Assembly: GCA_047495785.1 (NCBI GenBank)
Contig: JBLDXI010000054.1
Span: 3,782,001 to 3,846,000, forward strand
Direction: 5' to 3'
DNA length: 64,000 nt
From: Lepidodermella squamata
Taxonomy: Eukaryota > Gastrotricha
Of the stretch, positions 32,972 to 43,894 are shown piece after piece. Every line of letters starts with the position of its first letter. Position 1 is the first letter of the stretch. The position numbers were made by a program, and so were the translations under genes. Under the pieces are notes generated by a model. That model was given only the letters and a program-made list of their open reading frames with translations, was not told the origin of the DNA and made no database searches.

Positions 32972-34526
32972 TCAAGACTTGGACACGAGCAAAGCGCGAG
33001 GAAGCAGCCATGGGGGAAACGAGCGGTAATTCCGACAGTCAGCGTCGTAGCATCGCTGGTAAATTTCACCAGAAGTCAGCGAGACAGTAAAATAGACGCG
33101 ATTAGAACGATGAGGCCGGTTTATCCTCCCGCAAAATCTAATCAAGACAAAATTGAAATAATCTTCATAAAATGAAATCAATCAACCAACCTATATTGAC
33201 TCGATATATCGTACGTTATGCTGAGACTAGAAGGGAAAAACCGCCACGAACGAATCATCCGTTCTTGAGACAAATTTCGAGCGTTCGGCGCCAGAATTTC
33301 GGCAACCAGGAAGTTATCTACCTCTGGGTAAGGCGACGGCCCACAACCCGATGTGCAATTCGCCGATGATTGACTGGGCGAGTAAAAACCCGATCGTTGG
33401 GACCCGTAAACCGGGTTCACCCTGTAAACTGGGTGTATCGAAGCGGAATGGCGCAGCAAATCTGGCGACGGGCAAACCAGGCTGTCAAGGAATATCCGCT
33501 CCTCAGTAATGGTTTTCGAAGACTTCGCATAGCCAAATAATTTAAACAGCTTGAGAGGCAAACCACCCGCTCTTTTTGCGCTCCTCCAAAGCCGCCAGTT
33601 TCGATTTCTGTCGTATACCCCCTGGTCAATGAGGAAAGATCGGCAAGAGTTGGTTCCTTCAGAGTCGCTATTATTGCTGACAAACAAGCCAGAAAGGGCA
33701 GATTGATACGCTCTGGTTGAGCATTCTTGATTTAACGATTCCAAAGTACACGAACATTTCAGCTTTTCCATTTGTTCGACTTGAATCTCGCGCAATAAGC
33801 GGTCTTGAACGCTTTTGACAAATTCGCCCGCAATGCGATTAGATTCGAATATCAAATCTGGCCAAATAAAATGCAAACTGATTTTCTTCGGCTTGTCAGA
33901 AGCAGACTGGACGATGAGTCGAAGCTTATCTTTTGACAGCTCATCACAATTTTCCAGTTTGAATCGGCCCGACAAATGCTCCTCGACTAGGAGATGAAAA
34001 ACTAGCGATTGTACAATCTCAGCCAACTGTAGCTCGGAATGACTGAAATTCTGTGGAGGATTTTTGAGATCCAAGTCCATATATAAGCGACATGGGCGAT
34101 TCGGTAATATCACTTCGTAAAAATGACTCCGGGGTAGGGTGTTGGAATTTGTCAAAGAAACACATTTTTGCCATAGCTGCTCCGGCTGGGCGTTGAAGTA
34201 GCGTCTAGCACCCGTATCGGAAACTTCCACAGAAAATACGCTAAGGCTATCCGTCACAACTTCTATCGCATTTTGCTGGCGAGCGATGAGCGAGAAAGGC
34301 AGGCGAACATTTGAGCTAGGTACGGATTGACTTATCTTCAACTGCGAAAGAGAGTCCTCCAAGGCAGATATCGAAGCCAAGGATGCATTGGGTGAGTTAT
34401 TCAACTGTACTCCAAACCTTCAATAAACTTACTTCAAGAAAAATAGAAATGACACAATGAATACTCACGTTCTCTTGGTAGCAGTTTCAGAGATAACTGG
34501 TTTCGAAGAAATTGTTTGATTTTCAT
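32972..34526 (-). CDS. PRIMPOL: PrimPol, primase-polymerase
   Basis: Three exons, 34526-34469, 34409-33191 and 33137-32972, phase-matched, give 480 residues (human 560). PrimPol reprimes stalled forks in nucleus and mitochondria. Archaeo-eukaryotic primase landmarks are HFYEVILPNRPCRLYMDLDL (first metal-binding acidic pair, here D-x-D rather than human D-x-E), KKISLHFIWPD, DQGVYDRNRNWRLWRSAK and SPYPEVDNFLVAEI. The last exon supplies the UL52-type zinc finger: Cys in FCG, His in RPHRS, then YQRCYDADC. The first exon is the weakest part: it is only 58 nt and uses a TTTGGAG acceptor that matches consensus poorly. The extended acidic C-terminus of the human protein, which binds RPA, is missing or much shorter. 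Confidence 0.92.
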
Positions 34527-34844
34527 CGCTACACCTCAGCTTATTATCGCAAACCGTCGATGTCATACAAGGAATTATAAAAATCTAAAATGTAGAGAAA
34601 TAGGTTAAAATATATCACCATTTCATTTTATAAACGAAACAAAACAATACCGCCAATCACCACATATAATATTTGAAGTGTGATGTTCCCAAGCAAATAC
34701 ATACTCTCTTGCAATAGATAAAGAATGCAATAACTTTCGACAACATTGCCACGATCATGAAAGTTTTTCACTTTTAATGGAATCATTTTATGCAGATCAA
34801 TTATCAATAAATTACTTTGGCCACTCTGATCATGGAAGACGGAT
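34527..34844. other. Spacer between PrimPol start and UBA5 stop
   Basis: 318 bp holding the UBA5 3'UTR. The variant hexamer ATTAAA occurs on the minus strand at 34778-34773; no canonical AATAAA is seen on that strand. Confidence 0.45.
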
Positions 34845-36089
34845 TCACAAACCCTTCAACTGAGACATCAAATCATCGAGAGAGGACTCTGCTGCCTTTT
34901 CAGCAACTCCCGATGATGCGGCACCAGCGGGCTCCGCGGGTTTGGGAGCATACGCAAAGCGAACACCGCCGGTTGCTTCAGGCGCAAGCGGTGCTGCCAC
35001 GTCATTCTCTGATGACATAACTTCAATTCCCCACTCGTTGGTTTCATGAGTAGGCTTCGCTTCTTCAACTACAGCAACAGTCTCTTTGGGCAAAGATGCC
35101 AGTTTAACTGCATATTCTGCTTGTTTTTTCTTGCAATTGTTGTCATCGCAGTTCGGGTTCGGTCGTACAGTCATTTTGGGGAAGAAGTCTTCCAAGGCAT
35201 TGTAACCGACGTAATGAGAGGCGACACCGAAACCCAGCAAGTATTTGAGCGCATTTTGTACCAACAGTCCAGCTATGACGGCATTGGTCGTGGGAAGACT
35301 AGCAGCGCATACTCCTTCTTTTTTGAGGGTACGTTCATCGACTTTGGTAGCCACAACCAGCGGCGGGCAGCAAGCAAAACACGCCGTTTCCCCAGGGATA
35401 ATTTGCTGAATGTGTCCGGATACTGCGTTCTCACTAACGCCCGATTCAAACCAAATTTGTCCCAAATCATTGCAAGCTCTGTTTAGCACCATACGCGCCT
35501 CGAAATTGTCAACACATGACAGCACCACGTTTACACGACTTTTGAGAACAGAATAAAGTTGGTCGTAGCCTTCGCTCAAGGTGACGTTACAATTCAATCC
35601 AGAGATATCAACATCAGGGTTAATGAATTGCAGCACGCTTTTCGCAGCGTCAACTTTAAGCATGCCGGAATGATGAGGTTGATAGAAAAGTCGATTCATA
35701 TTCGCAAGCTCGACTTTGTCGTAATCCACCAGAATCAACTTGCCAATGCCACATCTAGTCAGCATCTCAGCTGCGACACTGCCAACACCACCCACACCGA
35801 CAATCAATACGGAGAAGTCACGGATCCGCTCGTATCGGTCAACGATACCCATGCGCTTGAGAGCCATAAGACGGCTATAAGGATTGGAATCTTTCACTTC
35901 CGCAGACATTTCGGCTACTTTTGGGCGAAAACTGCCAAACTGCTGAAGAACATCCTGGAAATAGTGCGTATTTAATAGTCGCTAGCAAAAAATGACACAA
36001 CAATTTGTACAAACCTGCGGAATTTTTGCAAACAGTTCTTCCAAGACATTTACGCGGCTGCGCAATTCCTGAAGTTCTTTCTCAGACAT
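34845..36089 (-). CDS. UBA5: UFM1-activating enzyme (E1)
   Basis: Two exons, 36089-36015 and 35954-34845, give 394 residues (human 404). UBA5 adenylates UFM1 and passes it to UFC1 in ufmylation, mainly at the ER. The N-terminus is a short coiled coil ([20 protein letters not shown]). [20 protein letters not shown] leads into the adenylation domain with nucleotide motif [18 protein letters not shown] and [14 protein letters not shown]. Zinc is held by CFAC and CDDNNC, and the catalytic Cys lies in [11 protein letters not shown]. The C-terminal tail keeps the UFM1/GABARAP-interacting NEWGIEV motif and the UFC1-binding [12 protein letters not shown]. All functional residues are present. An acceptor-like site (AG at 36113-36112) lies 22 nt before the ATG. 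Confidence 0.96.
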
Positions 36090-36274
36090 TGATGCGATTG
36101 AAAATATGAAACTAATCCAAGGACCAAAGACAACCAGCTCCAAAAAACAAAACCAACTGTTGTGCAGCTGAAGAAAACCAAGAGAAAAAGCCTTTAGGGG
36201 ACCATGTCACATGACAAGTACTACTAATAAATTTTTATTCAAAATTTACTAACAAAATATATTAATGGGTAATT

Positions 36275-36280
36275 TTTATT
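36275..36280 (-). terminator. Poly(A) signal AATAAA (minus strand) for the Cys-rich exon
   Basis: Canonical hexamer 27 bp after the stop; a second AATAAA lies at 36239-36234. Confidence 0.5.
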
Positions 36281-36306
36281 CATTATTCATACAAATGAAT
36301 GCAGTC

Positions 36307-36487
36307 TTAGGCAGCAGCTTTTTTATGACCTTGACTTTTCCACGGCAAAAATCGTGCGGGGTGATCGCGCGGTGACGGTGGACCTTCGGCCCAATGTCCG
36401 TGATTCGCATCACATTTGTGTGATTGTCTTCCGTCGTCGAACCATCCATCATTAAGTTTGCACTTATTCTTGAAGTATACTATACAC
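36307..36487 (-). CDS. Probable terminal exon of a small Cys-rich protein
   Basis: On the minus strand an open frame runs from an acceptor (AG at 36489-36488 or 36481-36480) through YFKNKCKLNDGWFDDG and QSHKCDANHGHWAEG to a stop at 36309-36307, with AATAAA at 36280-36275, 27 bp later. A compatible upstream segment near 36550-36640 adds further Cys (KQCLLTARASDLKYC), but the junction is ambiguous because more than one donor-acceptor pair keeps the frame. The 5' end was not found. No family is recognised. It is upstream of UBA5 on the same strand, with 218 bp between stop and start. Confidence 0.4.
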
Positions 36488-37986
36488 CTGAGAGCGGCTA
36501 CATTTCAAAACAGTGAGGTTGAACGTGAAACGATCATTTCGATTTGCGATGCAACCTTTATCGCTCTTTATTGTGCAGTACTTCAGATCAGAGGCACGAG
36601 CAGTCAGCAAACATTGTTTGGAAATATTTTCATCATGGCGAAAAATGAGTTGCTAGGTTCATAGTGTGAAAACCTGCCAAGTACATGGGCCATGGCCAGC
36701 TTAAAATAGTATGGGTTACTGGACGTGCCGGACGTACCGGATTCTGCTAATTCGTCTATGCCAACTCGTCTCTAATATTCTATGTGCTCGTTGGTTCATC
36801 AGAAATGTCCTGATTTTGGAGTCGATTAGAGCTGCGAATCGAATCAAACTACAGTGCAGAATCGTTATAACGAACGGGGTATATAACGAACATTTGCTAT
36901 AGCGAACCAAAATGGCTGGCTCCTACCGAGTAAATTGAGGTAAATTGACCTCGCTTATAACGAACTTTGCTTATACCGAACATTTTTTACTGGCATTATA
37001 CGAGTTCGTTATAACGATTTCGCACTGTAATCGTATTTTGTTCGTCGGCTCAGCGATTGGGCAGGATCAACAGGGCAGCTGGAAGTTTTAATTTCCAGGC
37101 CATATTTCTGGTTGTGTCGGATGACAAGTTTTCTCAAAAAATCAAGGGTGCTTGTTACCATGGAACCAGCTTACAAGAGTTACTGGCTTGACAAATCGAG
37201 AAAAGAATTAACGAGGACAAATCAAGCGCGCTTGTTTGACCTAATAACGTGATTTGAGGGAAACACGTCTAACGGGGTTTTAATCTGGTAAGAGACGACT
37301 TCCACGACTGATTCTGACAGTTTAGCAAGAAGCCTAGAAAGAAGTGGCAAATACGCTTACAGTTATTCGGGGTATTAAGAAAACAACAATTTCAAGTGAA
37401 CAGTTATAAAAAATGACAAGGCGTTGATCATTTTTGGAATAAATAAAACGTGAGAACGGATTTGGTTTCTAGGTATTTTCTCCCAAGATTTTCTTATTTT
37501 TCATTTAGCTTGATGAATGCAGATTATTACCAGGAAATATTTAATTAGTCTGACTAGATGACGGCAGGCTGGCCTTGAGGCGTTTCACCAGTCTAAATGA
37601 GTAACACGATACTTATTGCTGACGAGTCTCAGGCGAGGCGATCGCACACCGCCATTTCATTCGACAGCTATCGATTGTCTCGAAATATATGTTATGGTCA
37701 GATGCGTGCTGCAGTTGGCAAATATTAATACACGTCAACCGACTGATATGCTCTGTGGTTCATACTAGATTAGCGTAAAAAACCAATTCGCTCGGTTGCA
37801 GCATTGGAGCCACAAGAATGACTTTTTAATTCAATCGCAAGTATTGCGCTTCCTGCTTCCCTCTTATGCGCATAGTGGCAGCTTTTTTATTTAATTTAGC
37901 TAGTGCTGTGTTGTTAGAATTTTTTTAATCCTAAGCGCATACAAAATGCATGTATTTTTAGACAGCAAAACAAGTTTGCCAATAAA
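36488..37986. other. Intergenic region upstream of the GPCR gene
   Basis: Apart from the MITE at 36852-37027 and the possible Cys-rich upstream exon near 36550-36640, no coding feature is supported. Confidence 0.5.
36852..37027. mobile_element. 176-bp MITE with pogo/Tigger-like terminal inverted repeats
   Basis: The 24-bp termini start CAGTGC and share ATCGTTATAACGAAC; they match as inverted repeats at 22 of 24 positions. A TA dinucleotide flanks each side (36850-36851 and 37028-37029), as expected for Tc1/mariner/pogo insertion. The interior repeats the TATAACGAAC motif several times in direct orientation (near 36883, 36955) plus variants (TATAGCGAAC, TATACCGAAC), resembling iterated transposase binding sites. 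No coding capacity. Confidence 0.85.
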
Positions 37987-40041
37987 ATGTCATCAAATTC
38001 TTTGTGCAATTTCAAGGTTTACGATTGGCCCCCGGCTCAATTTGCATTTAACACTTGCTTAATTTGTCACATTTACCTGTTCAACGGCAAAGAGCCGCCA
38101 TCGGCTTGCCAAAATGCATCGTCTACTGGAGACGAAAGTGAAGAAGACGGTGGTGCTAGCCGAATTCGCCTCATATCAACAAAAGATTCTCAGCAGTCAC
38201 TGTTTAAATTTGAACTTGATTGTTCGCATATAACTCAAATTGAATGCATACACTGGCAGCAATGCTGCGAAGCTGCAGATGCTTGCTGTAAGCGTCAATT
38301 GACATGGAAGCAGGCTCCTACTTCGACTGAAAAGACTTTGGGTGCTCGTCAGTGTCAACCGACATGGGACGGGTTTTCTTGCTTTGATCAAACGCCGTCG
38401 GATTACACTGTCGTAAATCAGTGTCCCAGCTTCTACAACGCTCAATCGGGCGGCTTTAGCTACAAGCGTTGCGAAAGCAATGGAACCTGGTTTACAAAGG
38501 ACGGAATGCCATGGACTGATTACGGCTCATGCATTGCCAGCTTTTCTTCTGCGAAATTCGCCTTGGGTCTAGCGCTAAGCGCTGTCAGTGTATTGACGCT
38601 TACAATCGCGGTGCTAACATTTACGGTCTATCCACAACTACGCAGACAAATCCGGATCAGGATCCACGCGTCCCTCTTCGTTGCTATTTTGCTATACAAC
38701 ATTGTGGTGATTCCAAACGATTTCGTTTTTGTGCTTTTCGGCAATCAACATTCGATCATTGTTAAAATTTCGGAATCAATGTTTTGGGCAGCTTGCCTAG
38801 CAGCAATGCGATTTTTCAAGGTCGCAAGTTTCTCATGGATGTTTTGCGAAGGTCTTTTCTTGCTACGTCTTCTCAAGAACGGCTTGAACCCACCTCGCCG
38901 CCCTTCGCTTTTCTATGCAATCGGCTGGGGACTTCCTATAACTATTACGTCCGCGTACTACCTGACTAAATGGCTCGTGCGAGATTATTACGCGAATGTG
39001 AAACCAGTGGCAATCGCCTCGAGCCACAAAGCCGCGGATGAATATGAGAATAACAAGCGTAAGCCGGATTGTGCGAAACCTCCGCTGAGCGTTGCTGTCG
39101 ATGATCCATCAGCTTGGACTGAATGGATCATACTAGCGCCCTGCCTAGCGACAATAGTGGTATAACTTATAACAAGAAAATATTTTAACTGAAATTGAAA
39201 TTATTTGGGTATTATATAGGCGAATTACTGCTTTCTGTTCGGAATCCTGCGAATCATGACTACTGCGGCGAAAACTAGGCAAGACCTCGATTCACGGCGG
39301 GTTTCAAATGGATCTGTTCTGTCAACAGGCTCGGGAGCTCGAGCTGAGAAGCGGTACATGGAACGCGAAGGCACGAAGTAAGGCTAATTGATTAGTCTCA
39401 TGTACTTTTTACACATTCAAATGATAAGGAAAGCAACTCGTGCGATATTTCTGCTGTCTCCGCTGCTTGGAACCTACATTTTGTTCACGCTACTGAAGGT
39501 ACCTGATCGCAAGAGCGAGCTATGGTTGAGTTATGGAACTTATTTCTTTATTTACGAGCTGATCCAAACTGCAGCAGACCGAATACAAGGCTTCGCCATT
39601 GCCATTGCATTTTGCCTATCAACCAAAGAAGTACTTATGCTGTACTGCCGAACCCTGAGCCGTCACAACGTTGAAGTAGCTAGGCGTTATTCAATTCGTA
39701 ATTCGATCAGCACGAATATCGTCAAGGGTCCGTCATCGAGTGACAATCAAAGCGCGATCGAATTTATGCACCCTCCGCTGACAGCTGTGGCATCTGCACC
39801 GGAATTACAGGTTTACGAAGATGTCTCGATTGATGCTTCATCAAGTCGAACGAACAGGCCGAAGAGAAAGATGAATTCGATGCGAGTTTTGACGCAGCGA
39901 GCTTCTCTCGACGCAATCGATGAACATTTGGAACCAGCTAGCGATGCCGAGGTGTTTTACGACGTCGAGCCTGGAATGATCAAATCCGTGTCAAACTACT
40001 TCGTTGACTCCGACGAAGACAGGGCGATTGCTATGAAGTAG
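37987..40041 (+). CDS. Class B (secretin-family) GPCR, calcitonin/DH31 receptor-like
   Basis: Three exons, 37987-39159, 39220-39377 and 39429-40041, phase-matched, give 647 residues. The ectodomain holds the hormone-receptor Cys scaffold (RQCQPTWDGFSCFDQTP, NQCPSF, YKRCESNGTWFTKDG, WTDYGSC), closest by eye to calcitonin and insect DH31 receptors. Seven helices follow, including SVLTLTIAVLTFTVYPQLRR (TM1), SWMFCEGLFLLRLL (TM3), YAIGWGLPITITSAYY (TM4), NYCFLFGILRIM (TM5) and DRIQGFAIAIAFCLSTKEVL (TM7), then a Ser-rich tail. It should couple a peptide hormone to Gs; the ligand is unknown. No clear signal peptide appears at the predicted start, and residues before about 100 are atypical, so the 5' end may be misjudged. 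A splice acceptor (AG at 37960-37961) lies 25 nt before the ATG. Confidence 0.88.
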
Positions 40042-40522
40042 TTGGAAGCGATGTTATATCTAGACTAAATTTCTCTATTTTCGCTAATTTTCATTTTCTT
40101 TGGTTGTTATTTTGAATTTATTTTACTGACTAGTGATCGGTTAATGGTATAGTAAACAACACGCTGGTGCGAAATAAGTTCCCGAAATGGATTTTGGGAA
40201 CAGGGCTCTCATATTTCTGTTGCCATGAAATCTGAATCTGGTAAATCCAAATTCCAACATTCCGCGAGCCGTATAAGGTTCATTATCAGAACGTTTCATC
40301 TATTGCCTGATGCTGACAGATGAGTTCCAACTTCGAAGGCGCTCCAGCCCGCGACACTGTGAAACTGGTCTTATATTTTCAAACAGCGACCCAGCTGCTG
40401 TCAGATGTCAGATTCATCGAAAAAAGCAATAATTGATATCTATCATAGTGTCCATCTCCCCATCAAAATAATTTATTTTCCCAACATTAAGGAATCAAGA
40501 AAGAGGCATAATAAATGGTATA
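40042..40522. other. Convergent intergenic region between the GPCR and ACSS3
   Basis: Minus-strand AATAAA for ACSS3 at 40477-40472, 46 bp after its stop. No canonical signal was noticed for the GPCR gene. No coding region. Confidence 0.55.
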
Positions 40523-42972
40523 TCATTTGCTTTTGTTAAGATACTCCGGAAGATGGCATGCGATGTTGAATTCACTGCGCAGGGCTTGAGCGATTTCGGG
40601 ATAAACGTAAGGATTGTCGATAGTGACCGGAATTTCGAACGGCTTTTCATTGATCATCGCTGCCAAGGTGTTACGCGAGATTTTTCCACTACGCGTCTTC
40701 GGAAGCCGTTTTACAATCAAAACTCCTCCCGTTAGAGATGCGATTGCACCGACATTAGTCCGCACAGAAGCTCGAATCTTAAAAAAAAAATAGTTTCTAC
40801 CGGGTAGAAGCTTTGAGAATTAATACCTTGTCAATTGCATCTCGCATTGCGGCCTCGGCTAATGGGCCACTTTGTACGTGAGCGAAATCGCCAGCCGCAG
40901 TGTTGGTTTTCAGGGTGCAGAAAGCGAAGGGAACTTGACCTTTCAACGGATCATCGCGACCTACAACTGCCGCTTCGGCAACCTCCTCGACCATCTGAAT
41001 GGCCTCCTCTAAGGAGCCAGTTGAAAGGCGATGACCAGCAACATTGATGACGTCATCAATGCGGCCCATCACAAAAACGTGGCCGTCCTTGTCGATGTAA
41101 CCAGCGTCGGTGGTGTTGTAGTAGCCTGGGAAGTGCTTGTAGTAGGTGTCTACGAAGCGATCGTCGGCGTTGTATAAAGTTGAGAAGGTGCCAGGGGGCA
41201 GGGGTAGTTTCACGGCAATAGTTCCCATCTCATTCGCTTCGCACCGTGTCATATCGGAACGGAGTACTTCGACTAAAAATGACAAAAAATGAGGAAAATT
41301 GAGTGATTAATTTTTAATTGTACCGTTCCAGCCAGGAGCAGCCTTTCCGGCCGATGACAGTGGGGGAAGCTCTATGGAATTCGTGTTAGACGCATTTCCA
41401 AGGCTCGTGGCTGTAATGGCCCAGCCGGTTTCGGTTTGCCACCAGTGGTTGATTACAGGTCTGCCGGCAAATAATTTCTCTCTCGCCCAGACGAGAGTCG
41501 CCGAGTCCATGTGTTCACCCGCCACAAAAACGCTTCGCAATGTGTCCAGATTATACCTGGATGAAGCCTCCCCGTTCGGATCCTGCGGGAAAGCTTTTTA
41601 GCCTAAGCAATATTACGAACTTGAAAGTATAAAACCTCTTTTTTGATGGCTCTTAGAGCAGTTGGCGATGAAAATAAAGTTTTCAATTTATACTCCGAAA
41701 TCAGGCGGAAGAAGGCTCCAGCATCCGGTGTTCCAACTGGTTTGCCTAGTAAAAAATGTATCTCAAATTTTGAATTTGTATTTTTCGATAATCTTATTGA
41801 TACCTTCGTAGAGCAACGTCGGATTCCGGTGTAAGAGGGGGCCATAACAAATATACGAGTGACCGACGACCCAGCCAAGGTCTGACGTAGCCGCCCAGCC
41901 ATCGCCTGGGTCAACACCGTAAATTCCCTTCATGCTCCAATGTAAAGCGACTGCGTGACCACCAGATGGCCGGACTGGGGCTTTCGGCGTCCCTGTCGTT
42001 CCGGAAGTGTATAAAATGTAAAGTGGGTCGGTGGCAGCGACTGGGACAGCGTCGCATTGCTTGTTCGAAGCAGCGAGGCTGGCCTCTTCGTATTCTACAA
42101 TTTGATGACCATCTGATCTCAATTTATCAATGTCGTTCGCGTAACGTCGCCCAGAAATGCTGGGGCGCGAGTGAATGACAATATGCTTCGGAGAGAAATT
42201 GGCTAGTTTCAACGCCTCGTGAACAATAGGCAGGTACGGAATTTCGCGATTCGGCTCCAGTCCGAACGTTGAAGTCATGATGATCTACGAGAATAATTTG
42301 GATTAAGCTGAACTTGATTTTTTCATTAAAATATTATTCTTGCTTTGGGCTTGGAATGGGCAATTCTGGAAGACAGCTGTAAGGCCGCAAAACCTCCGAA
42401 CACAAGAGAATGAATGGCTCCGATTCGAGCCGCTGCCAGCATTGAGAAGATGGCCTCAGGTATTGTAGGCATGTAAATCAAAACCACATCGCCTTTACGA
42501 ACACCAAGATTTACCATCGCAGCTGCCAGTCGACTTACCTGCAAAAGAGGAGGATTCATTATTATTCCTCAATAATAATAAATAATACCTCATCATGTAA
42601 GGTCAGATAAGTAAACGACGATTTCACCCGACTGAGAGGACTGTCGTAATTTAGGGCAATCGAATTGCCGAAGCCGTTATCGATATGTCGGTCAACTGCG
42701 TTGTAACAAGTGTTCATAGATCCGCCGACAAACCTGGCGTTAATTTTTAGCTAAATTTTACTTGAACCAATTTTTTACCATCTCGTGAATGGCGGATTGC
42801 TGTGGTCAACAGTTTGATCCCATTTTTTGAACCAATGCAATTTTTCTGCCTCTTCTGCCCAAAATTGAACATCGCTTTGAGGAACAAGTTGATTATGCTG
42901 CAACTTCACCGATAGGCATCGAAGCGGAATCGAACTTCGTCGACGGGAAATTTTGAAAATATTAATCATCAT
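40523..42972 (-). CDS. ACSS3: Mitochondrial short-chain acyl-CoA (propionyl-CoA) synthetase, ACSS3 type
   Basis: Eight exons: 42972-42779, 42733-42589, 42538-42344, 42284-41804, 41745-41636, 41582-41324, 41272-40827 and 40777-40523, all in phase, give 694 residues (human 686). It activates propionate or acetate to the CoA thioester through an acyl-AMP. The basic N-terminus (INIFKISRRRSSIPLRCLSV) suits mitochondrial import. Landmarks: WFVGGSMNTCYNAVDRH, IYMPTIPEAIFSMLAAARIG, YILYTSGTTGTPKAPVRP (AMP loop; the usual PKG is PKA here), SDLGWVVGHSYICYGPLL, KPVGTPDAGAFFR, HWWQTETG, DDVINVAGHR and the catalytic Lys in LPKTRSGKISRN. Intron 3 starts with GC instead of GT. A T-rich acceptor (AG at 43010-43009) precedes the ATG by 36 nt. 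Confidence 0.95.
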
Positions 42973-43272
42973 TGGATAGAAAGTTGGAGTAAATCCAGAA
43001 AAATGTATCTAGGAAAAACGTTCTTTGAAAAGCGCTTTTTCATATTATTCTGAAAGCCGTCTCGTCGGAGACGTCGCGTGCCTCTTTTTGAGAAAGCGAA
43101 ATTTCGAATCAGTGGTGAGATTTTCTCAACAGCTGAGCTTATAGCGATTCATCGAGGCCTTCCAACCAGGTCATTCTCGCCATTTTAAGATAAGGTGTCT
43201 GGCAGTCACAAGGTTAAGAGTGATAAGAGGGAGTGGCAGAATTTTACACAGCCACGTCGGAGGGACGATATA

Positions 43273-43467
43273 CAGGGTGGCCACGAAAAGCCGCAGGGGG
43301 CGAATTTCATTGATTATGGGAAGTGCGAATCTAATTTTTAATGAGGAGTTTTAAAAAATTGAAGAATTCTTTTTCAGATGAAACTCTTCAATTTCTCGAA
43401 ACTCATTAAATTGATGCTCACACCAGCCAATGAACTTCGCCCCCTGCGGCTTTTTGTGGCCACCCTG
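43273..43467. mobile_element. 195-bp MITE with long terminal inverted repeats
   Basis: Termini begin CAGGGTGGCCAC and pair as inverted repeats over about 40 bp with few mismatches (GCCGCAGGGGGCGAA is shared exactly), extending imperfectly to about 65 bp. TA flanks both ends (43271-43272 and 43468-43469), indicating Tc1/mariner-superfamily mobilisation. The centre has an additional ATTGAAGA/CTTCAAT hairpin, so nearly the whole element folds back. No coding capacity; unrelated in sequence to the 36852 element. Confidence 0.85.
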
Positions 43468-43712
43468 TAGCGTTCGCTTGCATTTTAAACATAAAACATC
43501 ACGGGCGCCATATGCCAGAGGGTCATCAGTGACAATCTCCTTCGAGGACTGATAAAAATCGATTGCATTTCTGGTGTCACTGCTTCAATGTTGGGTACCA
43601 GCATACCAGCTCCGGGAACGACAGACAGCAAATATTTATTGTACCACATTTTCCATGGTAAATTTTCAAAATTCCAAAAGTCCACAATAATTATTGGAAC
43701 GTAAAAATTGTT

Positions 43713-43718
43713 TTTATT
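43713..43718 (-). terminator. Poly(A) signal AATAAA (minus strand) for the DDX60-type gene
   Basis: Canonical hexamer 177 bp after the stop codon. Confidence 0.5.
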
Positions 43719-43894
43719 CTGATGCGAATAAGACCAGTCGTCACTGTATAATTGTATCAAGAAATGAGATTATATATTTCACAAATCGAGCATCGGTATC
43801 AACCGGAAATTATAGACTGTATAGGAATAATCGCAACAAAATAAATCAATCGTGTTACATATTACGGCAATAATAGTTCAGTCATTGAGTGTTC

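Larger units (their letters stand above)
42973..43894. other. Intergenic region between ACSS3 and the DDX60-type gene
   Basis: Contains the MITE at 43273-43467 and the helicase gene's minus-strand AATAAA at 43718-43713. A 91-codon minus-strand frame at 43485-43760 has no motif and overlaps the helicase 3'UTR. Confidence 0.55.

Noticed and set aside
43485-43760. 91-codon minus-strand frame
   Set aside because: Overlaps the 3'UTR and AATAAA of the DDX60-type gene; no motif or splice support.
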